Notes: generated by a model from the letters alone, not told the origin. Positions 1-11,698 are shown, counted from the stretch's first letter. The stretch is DNA of 64,000 nucleotides from Epiperipatus broadwayi (GCA_028023455.1 JAQFVV010006510.1:374001-438000), one strand, 5' to 3'. Program-made: numbers and translations.

Positions 1-1366
1 CAATTGCAATATTTCAGTCTAAAACATTCTATTTTTAAAGGTCATTTTTAATTTTAGAAATGGTAGATTTTGATGCAAAGGCATAAGAATAATTATATAG
101 TTTAATATATGTATATATATAATTTTATCTTTCATTTTAAATCTATATGCTTGAATTTTCCTTAAAATAACAGGATTTATCAATAACATGGTTCTATATT
201 TAAATAACAATGTGTTGTTTATAATAAACAAACATAATCTTTTCATGTCATTGCTATTATATTTGGATTCCATGATTGCTTATAATAACCAGGAACATAC
301 AAAAAGAATTTAGTCCTCAATAGTATATATGTATATATAATAAATAATTATTAAAACATTAAGTAATTAAAAAAAACAACTCTAATAATAGAGCACTATT
401 TTTTAACTTATTTATGATTTAAAAATAAAAAGATTTAAAATTTGATTAACAATTACATTCGAAAAGAAAGAAATTTTTATTAGTTTCAGACATATCAATA
501 ACTAAAATTAAGATTTATTATGAAGCTGTAAATAAAAGACTTAGTATTAAGTATGATAATAGTTATAAATATTTCAGTGGAAAATTTAATAAGAGCAAAA
601 CCCTGAGCAGTCGAACTATTAATACTTCAGAAATTAATAATACATTAGAATTGGAATAAATGAATATAAATAAAAATAAAAGTTAATGCTATAACAAAAA
701 AATTTATATATATATAAACTGATTTGTGGATTGTAAGTATAAGATTTCTCTTAGGTGCTTTTTGTTACAAATTATTTACGTAATCTTAATATTCATTTTT
801 TTTCATAAAAATAGCTATTTATTGACACATACTAAGTGGCTAGTTAATATGATTTCATAAAAAATGATATTTTCTTATCAGTTGCCTTGCAACATTTCCA
901 TATTTCTGCCAATATTTGAACCTTATATTGTTAAGAAAAGGCAAATATCCTAACTAAAATATTCTACCATTTTTATAATTGGAAAAATATTTATGTGGAA
1001 CACATTTAATGTTTATTATAAAATGTTTAATAGAAGAAGATGCCAGCTATATAGTTATTGTTTTTAAAGTTAAGTTTGGTTAGACATAGAGTACAGGTGG
1101 TTAATTTTCTAGATCATAAACTTGGCACTAAATAACTAATGATAGTAAAAATTATTTTGGATAATGATACCTTGATATATTTATTAATGCTTATACCTGA
1201 ATATTAAATTGACAAAAGTTAAAAACTTTTATTCTTTGGTGGATATTGTTACAGCTTAATGCTAATAAAATATCTCAATTTTATGACTTGAGATTTTAAT
1301 ACATAAGTTGAGTGAAATATTGACTGTGGTACAAAGATATTTAAGTAATATTTGAGATTAACAAAG
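1..1366. other. AT-rich non-coding DNA
   Basis: Poly-A and poly-T runs and short (TA)n stretches dominate. No frame here resembles a known protein family, and I see no repeat shared with the rest of the window. The one open frame near the left end on the minus strand has the Leu/Ile/Lys/Tyr-heavy make-up expected of random AT-rich DNA. Confidence 0.6.
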
Positions 1367-1564
1367 CAAAACTCTCCATACAGTAGTGCCACCCTGTGCC
1401 AACCAGAGTAATCAATGGATGCCAGAAGGCTTGTGCATAAAATACTTATCTAATGCCTACTCATCCAATAGCCCCAGACTAGTTTCTGGCTTGTGGCCTT
1501 CGTCAGGGAGAAGCATTACTCTGGTTGGCACATGGTGGTGCTACTATATGGAGAGATTTGTCTT
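1367..1564. repeat. MITE-like palindromic repeat, family A copy 1
   Basis: The left half starts aaactctccatacagtagtg and the right half ends with its near reverse complement (gtgctactatatggagag). Between them lie internal inverted segments such as the ccaaccagagtaat / attactctggttgg pair. The loop holds the family's signature cctactcatccaata and cagactagtttctgg. No protein is encoded, so this looks like a non-autonomous MITE or foldback. At least seven other copies lie in the window. Homology may continue to about 1620, where a motif like gatcatatgattctt recurs at the edges of other copies. Confidence 0.75.
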
Positions 1565-4500
1565 GTTTTATAACAATTATGTGCAAGTATAACAGATAGT
1601 GATCATATGATTCTTAGTGGTCAATATCTGTGAAATGAAATAGTTCACTTTTATTAAAATTTTGCAAAATATATGGATTATCTGTGACAGATATTTTGTT
1701 TAACAAAAAACTATATAAAAATAATAGCATCAGTGCTTAACAGAATACATCTTATGGATTAGCATGGATTGGATTATTATAGTTTAGAATGTTACATGAT
1801 TAGATAATTATGCCAGAAAAATGAATTACTTCTTAAACAGATTTGGCATTCAGACCTCAGAAGATAACTGCTACATAGATTAACTTTCAATAGATGTTAA
1901 ACACTAAAATTTCCAATTTGAACGTTTAGACTATTGTGTTACTGACATACAAAATTTTCATAAGTTGCATTATACATACAGTATAAGTAAGTCTATTCTG
2001 TGATTATGATTCATCTTCTGATATTGTGTCTATTATACATAAATTAGTTAAAAAACAGAATGTTTTTGCTATACTAAATGAAAGGTAAAGACCAGATTTT
2101 TAAAACAGTATAGTGATTACAAGAGATTTTAAAATGATTGATCAATAAAAATATGCATTATATGCAGTAAGTTTTTGTTCAAGAATACATTACAACTTTT
2201 TGCATATTGAACACAATATATGGACCTCTGATAACATAATTCCAGATGGAAGAAGCAGTACTTAACAAAATATTTACTCTTGAACAAAGATATATTATTT
2301 GTTGAGATTTGAACAGTTCTCTGTGATGAAGTTTTAAGGATATTTTATTGTTCAACTTATAAAATTTAAGATTATTTTCAAACCCTTTACAGCAAATTAT
2401 TTATTAAATATATTGTTTTTAAGCATAAATAAGTAGTTACCAGGATAATGGTATAAAAAGTATAACTATTGATGATTACAATATTGAGCATTTGAAATTA
2501 AAATGAGTGTTGATAAAAATTTCAGATAGTTTCCACTTTATTTTTTATTTTTATGCTGATCTACAGAACATATTGTTAAGATGATATAACATTTTATGTT
2601 CGGACAATTTTAATTTAGATTATTAAAAGAGCAATTTTATCCTTTTTGGTTCCTATATTTATAATATGTTAGTGATTCTAAGATTTTTTTCCCAATTTAA
2701 AAATTATCTATAGATTGTTTTTTATGTGAATGCAATTGTAGTCTATAAAGAATTTAATAATTAAAGGTTTCAAAATTTTTATACTTTGTCAGTCAGTGGT
2801 GAAAAAAATTGTCAGAAAAATTTGGTTTGGATAATCAGTAGTAGATGTTAAATTACAACTACATTTAACATGTCTAAATGTAAAATATTCTATTAGTTTA
2901 CTGGAATAATCTAACAAGCCTTATGTTGTTGTTTAAAACCGTGTTTGAATAATAAATTCAATAGCTAAATTTTTGAAATGCATTCAGTCATTTTTGATGT
3001 GTAAATGTTATATGTTTATCTGAGCAACACACAATTTGATCATTATATTAATATAGAATAGGGTTAAAAATTGTGAATTGTAAACCAAATGTGGCTTTTT
3101 GATCCCATTTTGATGCCTCTTTTTATCATGATAAATATAGACACATTTTTTATTTTCTTTTATGATTTTTAAATACATATTTTGATGATTCTAGGAGAGA
3201 AAAATGTGGAGTAAAGTGTTGTTTCTTGAATTCAGCTTTAATATATAATATTTAAATATTAGAAATTTGTAAATAAATCAAACTGTTAAATTATTTTTTT
3301 GTTTTTATTTGTATATTTATAAGAGTTATTATTTTTGTTAGGATGTTCATAAATTCAATTAGGTTCTATTACTAAATCAATGTTCAAATATATCAACAGT
3401 CATTCAGAAATTATTTTTCATAACCATATTATTAACCTCTTATACCTCTGTCCTTGCAAATTTTTAAAGAAGTGGGGGGTCTGTTTTTTTACAACTTCTT
3501 AATAGGGTGAGGAAATATCTTTATTCTGAGGGTTCTTTAATGGGGGAGGGAGATTTAACAATGGCTCTTCATATTAAAATGTTTGATGATCTCTGATCTA
3601 AAAGAGCCATATTGACATAACATAAAAACTTGGGGAAAATTACTTAAGGATCTCTGAAATATTTTTAAATAGGTTCAAAGTTTATAAACTTATTTAGTAT
3701 GGTTTTCACCTTACTGAATAATATATTTAAAATCTACAAATGTCAAAGCTTATCTTCATTACATCAGGCAAATGAAGCAGTTTATGAAACATATATTTAT
3801 TAAAAAGTATTATGTGATAAACTTGAACTTTGTTATAAAATAATTCATAGAGCCTGTTCATGTTATGAAGTTTATTTCAAAAATACTACAACCAAATGTA
3901 AGTTGTCTTTGACATGGTAATGCTAATGATAAAATGCAGCTGAATATATAATTAGTAATGTGTTAATGTCCTTAAAACAATTTACTGCAGAACAGGTTAA
4001 AAGATAGAATTACTAAAAAAAAATCATATAATTTAAGTACAATGCAGCATATATGTCTTCATATTTATGTAACTTTGCTTGGTGATTCTAAAATACCTTA
4101 AATCGGGTATTATGACATTTTATGCCTTACTTGATTGTGGATAATAATTTTTGACTATGTTTAAAATAATAAAAACTAATTCAAAATCAATTAAAACAAA
4201 TGAGAGAATCAAGCTATATTGTAGAATTAAAGCACAAGATTTTGTAATGAAATATTGTAATTAAGTTTGCAAATAACAAGAGTTTTTGATTATAAAAAAA
4301 ATGCCTTAATGGTTATTGAAAAATTATACACAATCACACTAGTATGCTTATAATAATTTTCTTATTAAAAATATTTCCAAGTTTATTATTGTATTAAAAT
4401 GCAAAACTGTAATTTTTTTCCAATTTTTTGATTAATGTTTACAAAAATAGACAATATATGTTTTTTTTTTTTTTAAATACATTCCTATTATATTGAATTA

Positions 4501-5519
4501 TAAATGATAAGTTTTATATTAATTTTAAATGAAAAAAGATTGTAAAATTTTAATTTTATAAAAATTGCATATTCTATTTTTAAAATGCAGTGTCATATTT
4601 TACATATATTGTTTTTTAAAAAAAAAAAAACAGGTAAATAAGTTGATACTTAAAGAGAAAAGAGCAGTTTGTGAAATTTTTTGAATACGATTTCTTCTTA
4701 TTCTTTAAGTTTATAAAAATCAAACAAGACAAAAATAAATTCTTAAAAAAACTGAGTTATTAATAGCATAAATAGTTATTTTATTACTAGAATTATTTGC
4801 TGGATCTTTTAAAAGCTTACTTTAATAAATATATGTACATATTTATTAATTTTTGGTATATAAATTATTTGTTATGTAACAATGACATTTGAATTCACTC
4901 TCAGCATCATGAAAGCATCATTAAGAGAATGGTGCTATCAAAAAAAAAAAGAAGAGACACTTTTTAAAATAATAGTTACACTGTACGTATGATTAAATTG
5001 TCACATGGAAATCACACTTAAGTTTCTTATAAAATATTTTATATCTATGGAATCCTATTTTCAGCCACATTTTTCCAATGTAAGTAATTAGGACTATATC
5101 CAATAGAATTTCTTTATCTGTATCATAAATAACTTTCTCTGTATTGATTGTAAAGTACTTTTTGATATCAATGCAATAAATATTTTTTTCAATTATTTCT
5201 ACAATCAATTTGTGATTATTTGATCTAACACTTATTTCAGTATCAAAATTAATAATTTAAAGCATTCAATGTACTTGGGTTTTGAATTATAATGTTTAAT
5301 GTTGCGCTTATGAGTATAGCATTTTTAACATAAAATGAAAGTGTCACTATATAACTTTGTTTTTTTATTTTTTGGCCTATAAAGTGAATATAATCAGAAT
5401 ATGTCTTTTACTTAATTAAAAAAAACAAAACATATTTTAATAAAAAAATTAAATACTAACACAAATAATATTTCATAAATATTACCAAAATCACACTTTT
5501 CTTTATTTTGCTGTAATAT
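1565..5519. other. AT-rich non-coding DNA
   Basis: Nearly four kilobases of AT-rich sequence broken by stops in all frames. Small G-rich patches occur near 3470 and 3540 (runs of five or six G). I recognise no protein similarity, tRNA-like unit or repeat copy. It could be intergenic or intronic host DNA, or very old transposon sequence. Confidence 0.5.
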
Positions 5520-5706
5520 CCTATAAATGCAATTTATCCAAATCACTTCAAATACTTTTTATCAAAACTTCTTATTTGTACTACATTTTAACTGTGAACT
5601 GGCTCTGAAGAAGACTGCAGGACAGTTGAAATATAGGTGTATATACAAATAAAGAGTTTTTTCTAAAAAGTGTTTGATGTGGTTTGGATAAATTGTATTT
5701 ATAAAT
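5520..5706 (+). repeat. Inverted-repeat unit, possibly a Penelope-like pLTR
   Basis: Imperfect inverted arms of about 62 bp (5522-5582 and 5639-5704; ccaaatcac...ttatttgta against tacaaataa...gtggtttgg) bracket about 56 bp. The centre resembles a hammerhead ribozyme core, annotated separately. PLE pseudo-LTRs are known to carry hammerhead motifs and can be arranged as inverted repeats, so I infer a PLE terminal fragment. No coding remnant adjoins it. Confidence 0.5.
5605..5645 (+). ncRNA. Hammerhead-like ribozyme core, degenerate
   Basis: CTGAAGA at 5605-5611 fits the hammerhead CUGANGA box exactly. A possible stem II follows (GACTG at 5613-5617 with CAGTT at 5623-5627, five-base loop, closing G.T pair, one unpaired A before it). 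GAA at 5628-5630 fits the second core box. Stem III would be ATATA/TATAT (5631-5635 with 5640-5644), which places A5645 at the cleavage position. I cannot find a convincing stem I next to the core: the complementary cttatttg/caaataaag strands exist, but 26 bases separate the 5' strand from the core. Self-cleavage is therefore doubtful. Hammerheads in Penelope-like elements are established knowledge; the assignment here is inference. Confidence 0.4.
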
Positions 5707-6584
5707 AATTTTATTCATTTAATAATTGCTTCTCATTAGTTAAATTATAGCTACAGTTATTTTATAAAAATATAATTATAAAATAAATATCAGTAGTAAT
5801 AAACTTGAAAACAATCTCAATATTTTTATTAGATTGAAAATTAAATTGGTTAAATCTATGGAGAGAAAGAAACGGTTTATTAATCAAATAATCTCAACTG
5901 ATTTATTATTTTTAATCAAATATAAAGTTTTATCTATTCAGAAACCTTAAAACTGAAAGATGATTTATTTGTTAAGAAATTAAAATCTTAAAATATTTAA
6001 AAATTAAGTATTAATATACCAAAATAATAAAAGACATATGGTTTACTTACATAACACTTAACATTTCATTAATTGTGATTTAAGACTTTATATCACACTA
6101 TAATAAATACATTTAAGTAAGTATTGATATTAATGGAGACATAATTGACTTTGTCATCGGTTCTCTAGATCCTAATTTCTAGTTATTTGCATTATCAGTA
6201 AGAAGCATTAGATTGCACATACCCAATTCATTATTTACATTTTTTTTTTTTTGGTTAATTTTAACTATTATTATAAGAACATGAAATAAACAACTAAATG
6301 CATATTTGTAAGGATTAGCCAGATTGATTCTTAAAACATGTGCTTTTAAAAAAGGGTGGGGGTGGGGAGGAAGAATAATTTATTAATCACCTTAACTTAA
6401 AAAATAAAAAATAAATATCTTACAATTCTCTTTACATATTTCAAATTATATGACTCCTTTTTTTTTTATACACGTTTCAGCTTACATTTAAAAATAAAAT
6501 GTTTCAATTTTTGTTATTATTTTTATTTGTTTAAAGTTGATGTTTTGTTTACATTTATATTGTTTTTCTCTTCACCAATAAAAA
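5707..6584. other. AT-rich non-coding DNA
   Basis: Poly-T tracts at about 6240 and 6460 and a G-rich patch (gggtgggggtgggg) near 6353. No recognisable gene or repeat. Confidence 0.5.
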
Positions 6585-7029
6585 TTGTAATTATAAGAAT
6601 GCGATTTTTTTTCGCATGCATTAAAGAAGCTGCAATTATACTATAATGTTTAATATGCCTGCTTAGCGTTCTGGATATTTAGTACTCAAATCTCATACTC
6701 ATAGCTTTAAAAATGAAGCCTGTTGTGATTTATTGTACACATATGCAAATGAGCTTGAATTTTAATTAGTTAGTCCATTGTTTGGAGTGAGCAAAGCATG
6801 CCTCTTCTATTAATGGCACTGGGATCATTTGCTATGTAAAAAGCTTCTTTGACTTTTCTTTAGGCATCACTCTTCTCTGAGCAAATTATTTGGTCAGTAG
6901 CTACTTGGTGGTCTCAGATGATTGATGTTTCTTCATTTTTATTTTTAACCTTGTTGTATGCATACCTGTGTTGGTAAATTCTTGTATTGATGTTAACCTG
7001 AGTCTCACCGTAATAAGATGCCTGGCAGT
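6585..7029 (-). repeat. Left arm of a large PLE-containing inverted repeat
   Basis: This arm is the imperfect reverse complement of 7360-7806. Both arms share long stretches such as cattaatagaaga / tcttctattaatg, accaacacaggtatgcatac and its complement, and the outer aagcaggcatattaaacatt. Small differences and short indels show the two arms have diverged since duplication. Each arm carries the same piece of a Penelope-like GIY-YIG gene, so the arrangement is head-to-head with 5' ends facing the spacer. Confidence 0.85.
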
Positions 7030-7062
7030 TTATTTGAGGGCATGCTATTTTATAGACCACAT
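6775..7062 (-). pseudogene. Penelope-like GIY-YIG endonuclease fragment, left arm
   Basis: Read on the minus strand, the arm encodes VVYKIACPQINC, then QASYYGETQVNI, then TRIYQHRYAY. This is the GIY...YIG pattern (here VVY and YYG) followed by the conserved Arg of the nuclease. Further on come a His in a D-H-Q context and an INRR motif, matching the tail of PLE endonucleases (normally '..ADH..TGH..', then '..RKFLES..IN'). The reading is broken by stops after TSII and around SDA, and part of the TGHVF segment kept in the right arm is missing here. In intact PLEs this domain lies C-terminal to a reverse transcriptase and nicks the target DNA. No reverse transcriptase is attached. I judge the family call good and the gene dead. 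Confidence 0.7.
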
Positions 7063-7359
7063 GAGAAGCTTGATCTTTTTCTATTTTCTATTTGGAACTA
7101 TTTGTTAGTTGGTTAGTGTTAGGAGGTGTTCTGAAGCTAAATTTGAAATTGTTAGTAAGTTATATTAGGTATAAATGGAATTAAGTATTTCATATTGTCT
7201 TTAGGCTATTTATTATTGAGTTTTCTATAAAAAAAAATTATTCTCTGATGAATAGTACTGGCTTTAAAACCTATACTGGTCATTTTCTTTATATATTTGT
7301 CGATGTTATTTTTCCTATACGCTATGTATTTACATAAATGGTGTTTTGTGAATAGGAAT
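7030..7359. other. Spacer between the inverted PLE arms
   Basis: About 330 bp of mostly unique sequence separates the inverted arms. Its left end still contains the first codons of the left-arm GIY-YIG fragment. No other feature is recognisable. Confidence 0.5.
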
Positions 7360-7652
7360 TAGGATGCCAGGCATCTCATTATTTTCAGGCTCGAGCTAAC
7401 ATCAATAGAAGAATTTACCAACACAGGTATGCATACAACAGGGTTAAAAATAAAAATGGAAAAACATCAATTTTCTGGAACCACCAAGCAGCTACAGGCC
7501 ATGTATTTGAACCGAGTTCTGCCCAAATAATTTGCACAGAGAAGAATGATGCCAAAAGAACAGTCAAAGAAGCTTTTTAAATAGCAAATTATCTCAGTGC
7601 CATTAATAGAAGAGAGGCATGCTTTGCTCTCTCCAAACAATGGACTAACTAA
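7356..7652 (+). pseudogene. Penelope-like GIY-YIG endonuclease fragment, right arm
   Basis: An open frame of 74 codons (7356-7577, stop at 7578) continues in the same frame past the stop to about 7652. It reads CQASHYFQARANINRRI, then YQHRYAYNRVKNKNGK, then NHQAATGHVFEP, then IICTEKNDAKRTVKEAF, stop, then INRREACFALSKQWTN. The order (Arg near the N-terminus, H...TGH, a Lys/Arg-rich KRTVKEAF, then INR) is that of the PLE endonuclease domain. The YIG motif has decayed to HYF, so catalysis is not expected. It retains the TGHVF segment that its mirror copy has lost, so the two arms complement each other as records of the ancestor. Confidence 0.7.
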
Positions 7653-7806
7653 TTAAAAATTTAAGCTCATTTGCATATGTGTACAATAAATCACAACAGT
7701 GAGATTTGCATATTAAATCTCGAAAGTTCCAAGCAGGCATATTAAACATTATAGTATAATTACAGCTTCACTAAGCATGTGAAAAAAATCGCATATTTAT
7801 AATTAC
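7360..7806 (+). repeat. Right arm of a large PLE-containing inverted repeat
   Basis: Partner of 6585-7029, in the opposite orientation. Beyond the coding piece, the arm holds a 7-bp hairpin (7701-7707 with 7715-7721) directly followed by GAAA at 7722-7725. That would suit hammerhead stem II plus its 3' core box, although the CUGANGA box in front of it is not recognisable. Confidence 0.85.
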
Positions 7807-8070
7807 ATTTATATTATGAATGCAATATAAATAAGAATTAAAGAGATGATTGAATTATGTTCAATTACTATCAATAATCATTTAACTTAAAAATAAGGAC
7901 ATGTATGCCAATAATTTATAAAGAAAATGGAGAAATGATTTATATTTTTTTGTTTTATTTTATTTTTACATAAAACTATTTAAACTTTATTTATTTCAAA
8001 TTATTGGTATTCTTTTAACAATAAATTATTATTATTGGATGTTGGAAAATTCTAAAAAGATTATCATTTG
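7807..8070. other. AT-rich non-coding DNA
   Basis: No recognisable feature beyond poly-T and poly-A tracts. Confidence 0.5.
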
Positions 8071-8225
8071 GAATGTCTAAATCTTATGGATAATAACAGA
8101 CAAGTTGGAAAAAGGCAAGAGAAGCCAGATATTTTGTTTTAGAAACAGTAAGAGACAACAAAAATACAGTGCAATTGTCAATTGTGATTCAACTAAATAT
8201 AGAAGCAGCCTTTGACATGATATAT
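8071..8225 (+). pseudogene. Non-LTR reverse-transcriptase fragment
   Basis: The frame reads NNRQVG, then (after a one-base frameshift in an A-run) ARYFVLETVRDNKNTVQL, then SIVIQLNIEAAFDMI. The last part matches reverse-transcriptase motif A (consensus '.LDIE.AFD.I'; the first Asp is Asn here and the AFD is kept). The preceding R-Q-x-G is typical of the RT segment just before motif A. Only about 50 codons remain, with no motif B or C after them. The clade cannot be fixed from so little. Confidence 0.5.
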
Positions 8226-8259
8226 ACTAAATATAGAAGCAGCCTTTGACATGATATAT
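8192..8259 (+). repeat. 34-bp tandem duplication of RT motif A
   Basis: The 34-bp unit beginning actaaatatagaagcagcct is present twice with no spacer (8192-8225 and 8226-8259). The duplicated piece is exactly the codons for the motif A core. The two copies look identical, so the duplication is young relative to the RT fragment's decay. Confidence 0.85.
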
Positions 8260-8319
8260 ATATAAACAAAAACAAGTTACAAATTTTTTAACCTGCCGAT
8301 AGCTTGCATTTTATGGTCA

Positions 8320-8730
8320 CAGATAGAGCTTTACCAATAGCTCATCAAGCTTGTTTACAAAAAATGCCGAGAGAGAATCGAAATTTCAATATCTCTTTCA
8401 AATTGTCCCCAACCTTTAAACCATGGTTTCAAGCTAATTGGCTTTTGTCAGTAAAGAGTAGGGGGACTAGAAACTAGATCTAAAACTCCAACTCTACTGA
8501 ACAGCATATATGTAAACTGTTCCTATCAGTTTGAAAGCACAAATTTTTTACATACGTAAATATCTTAAAATCCAGCTAAACAAACTAGATAGCTATATGG
8601 GTCTGAAATCAGTTCAGTTTCACCACATAGTACAGTTTACATATATGCTGTTCAGTAGAGTTGGGGTTTTGATTCTCTCTTGGCATTTTTTGTAAACAAG
8701 CTTGATGAGCTATTGGTAAAGCTCCATCTG

Positions 8731-8733
<3 letters not shown>
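8320..8733. repeat. Foldback element with nested inverted arms
   Basis: Outer arms 8320-8383 and 8671-8733 are reverse complements (agctcatcaagcttgtttac against gtaaacaagcttgatgagct). Inner arms 8482-8520 and 8632-8670 also pair (actctactgaacagcatata and its complement). No coding sequence lies inside, so it looks like a non-autonomous foldback or MITE. Confidence 0.8.
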
Positions 8734-8764
<31 letters not shown>

Positions 8765-8769
8765 TATCG

Positions 8770-8802
<33 letters not shown>
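8734..8802. repeat. (TA)n microsatellite, interrupted
   Basis: Two TA/AT runs are separated by the short interruption gatatcga. It abuts the right end of the foldback, a common position for TA-targeting elements. Confidence 0.9.
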
Positions 8803-8805
<3 letters not shown>

Positions 8806-9069
8806 TCAATATCTTCTCCTTCATATAATTCATTACAACTTTATATTTTGTTTTTATTTTATTTCCCGGATCTTTATACATGATATATAAAAATAGTTTA
8901 TATTATTGTATTTTTATTTAACTGTTGATAATTAAATTGAAAGTTATATTGTTTGAAATAAGAATGAAAAGAAGTATCGAAAATAAGGTATAGTCGTTTT
9001 TATATAATTTTTTTAAGTAGAGTGAATTATGTAAGATTTTTAAAAGTATGGCATTTAGGGAAAAACATC

Positions 9070-10895
9070 TGAAAAATTGAAGCACCAGTTGTCTTTTTTA
9101 ATAAAAGGCAAGAATAATGGTTTAATGCCCAAGTCACATGAATTTTATATAAGTAATAAAGAAGTAAATAAAAATATTATTTTATATAATAAGATTAAAG
9201 AAATTATTTTGAATTGGTTTATAAAGGAAAAATATAACAGTGTGAATAATTGTATAAAAAGTATAATAAACTTTAAAATATGTTGATATATGTGTATAGA
9301 AATATTTGAAGATATAAAATATCAATTATTGGATCATAATAAAAAAATTAACGAATGTATTAAAGATAAAGTATGATAAGAAATAGGAATGGATAAAAAA
9401 AGAATGAAAATTTGGAAGATGGTTTACATGAAAATAATACAGAAAGTGATAATTGTATTAAAGAAAGGGTTGATGATAAATTTATAAAATATTGAATTTG
9501 ATAATGATCAGTTGGAGATACTGAAAAGATAAATAAGTATTTATCATTTGTTGGTGAAGACATCCATAAAAAACTGTTGTAAGTATGGAAGGTGCAAAGA
9601 TAACAGATAAATTAAAAATTGAACTGCATTCAAAACTTAGTAATGTGATAAATATAAAAAAAGATTATAATAAAAAAGAATGTAAAGAAAAGTGTATTAT
9701 AAAAAACTATAGAAAAGGTGAATAATGATAGATTGATAATAACATGTGAAAACAAAGGTAATAGGTTTGAAATTTTACAAGAATACGCGTATAATAAGAA
9801 AATGAATGAAGATATAATAAAACAAGGATATAAAGAAATATATAAAGATCCTGAAAATAAAATAAAAACAAAATATAAAGTAGTACTGATTTACATAAAT
9901 GAACAGAAATTGATTAATAATAAAGATAATAGATGGATATATTTAATGGCTTTTATGCATCCATATATATATTTGGAAAAATAAAAACACATAAAGAAGA
10001 TATGGTTGCAAGATTAGTTGTAAATTTTGACAATTATATTTTTAAGAATTTATGTATAATAATATATAAAAAGATAGTAGATGTAATTGGATATGGTATG
10101 TATAGTATTAAAAATTCAAAAGAAATTGATATGGAATTAAATAATATTAAATGAAACAAAAATAGTTTGATTGCTTCATTGGATGTAGAAAAAATGTATC
10201 AAAGTGTTTCAAGAGATGAAAGTATAAAGTTAGTTATAAGTATATTAGAAAAAAGTAAAAGAATATTTAAAGAATTGATATATACTATTAATAAAGCATT
10301 GATGATAAAAAGTGATAGTTTTGTATTTTAAATATAAGAATAGGTTTTGAATTATCAAAAAGAATGGGTTATGGGATGTTCATTAAGTGGGTTATCATTG
10401 ATGGTTATAAGTAATTTTGAAGAAAATATAATAGGAAAATATATAAAAAAATAAAGAAATAATCAAATAATATAAGTATGTGGTGATATAATTGTTATTG
10501 GAAATAATAGGAGTATATTAAAATATTTAATGAATTGAATGATAATATATATAAGTTTACAATGATATTTAATGATATATATGATAATATATATAAGTTT
10601 ACAATGAAAAAAAAAGAAAAGGTTTAAAATATTTTGATATTTATTTGAATAGAAATAAGGAAAATAAAATAGAGAGAAAGCAGTATATTAAAGATGTTGA
10701 AATTAGTGAAATAATTGATCCTACCTTGGTCACAGAAAATATCAGTTTTATAGAAGTTTAAAATAAAGTCTGATAGACTTACAATAGATAAAAAGAAATA
10801 CATTGAACAAAAAATAAATACAGAAAATATTATATGAAGATTGGATATAATAAAAATATATTAGAATTGTTTTGAATAGAAGATTAAAGATAAAG
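9070..10895 (+). pseudogene. Penelope-like element, N-terminal and reverse-transcriptase part
   Basis: A chain of frames with many stops and shifts spells a PLE reverse transcriptase in order. An N-terminal Lys/Asn-rich stretch is followed by PYIY and GKIKTHKED (family 'PYIYGLPKIHK..', with a frameshift at the joint near 9975). Next come SLIASLDVEKMYQSVSRDES at 10164-10223 (motif A, 'SLDVESLFTNVP'), EWVMGCSLSGLSLMVISNF near 10361-10417 (motif B, 'MGSPLSPI.A..'), and VCGDIIVIGN near 10475-10504 (motif C). The YVDD box has become CGDI, so one catalytic Asp is lost. After it lie IYLNRNKENKIERKQY and RLTIDKKKYIEQKI, the usual post-RT segments. The gene breaks off near 10895 at the LTR-element remnant and resumes near 12600. 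Confidence 0.8.
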
Positions 10896-11698
10896 TATTG
10901 TGACAACCACGTAAAGTCGTCGACACACATATATATTTATTAATAACATTAGATAAATTCACTAACAAGAAGTAATAATGGTGAAATAAATTAGCTATTA
11001 AATTTTTAAAAAAAGGAAGGAAAAGAAAAAATAAAATTCTAATGGCAAAATTTACTGTGGATTTGTAATAGTAAGAGAAGGGGAGGGAGGTGCATAAAGA
11101 AATGTGTCTCTTTCTCTCTTGTAAGTCAAATGCTAGAAAGTTATTTTTGTTTATTGTGGGAGAGGAGAAGGGGATGCATAAAGAAATGTGTTTCTTCTCT
11201 CTCATTAAAAACTATATAATAACAAATTAAAATTAAATGTAAAACACAAATGTGAAAAAAAAAAAAAGAATTGTAAACTTTAAATAAAATGTAATATGTG
11301 ATATATAAAAAAAAAACAATATGACCGTAGGTGTAAAAGTCTGTTGGACAAATTAAATTCCACAGACAAAGAAAATGTTAACAACGAAAGATCTTTGCCT
11401 GATCTGTTAAATTAATTGGGACTTACATTCCAGCCACTATTTCAATAAAGAAACATAATGATAAGAATTGGTTGGAAATCTAAGTCTTAATTAAAAATTT
11501 TAAAAACAATGAACAAAAGAGATTAAGAAAATTACAATTTTTATCTGGAATTGCTAGTAGAGACTTTGAAGAAGCAACAGCTCAAAGAAAAATGAAAGAA
11601 GTGTGTGGCTAGTGGCATTAAAGGGATGTGGGTTCGGATTCAAGCCGTCTCATGACTGACTCACAATGTAAGATCTTTGCCTGACCTGCTAGAGGGAC

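Noticed and set aside
8734-8802. A CRISPR-like or satellite array.
   Set aside because: Only a TA dinucleotide run with one interruption; there are no spacers.
11600-11690. tRNA-like words (gtgtggctagtggcattaaa, gtgggttcggattc) that might be a SINE.
   Set aside because: Box-like matches only; no A-rich tail or target duplication, and it lies within the LTR-element remnant.
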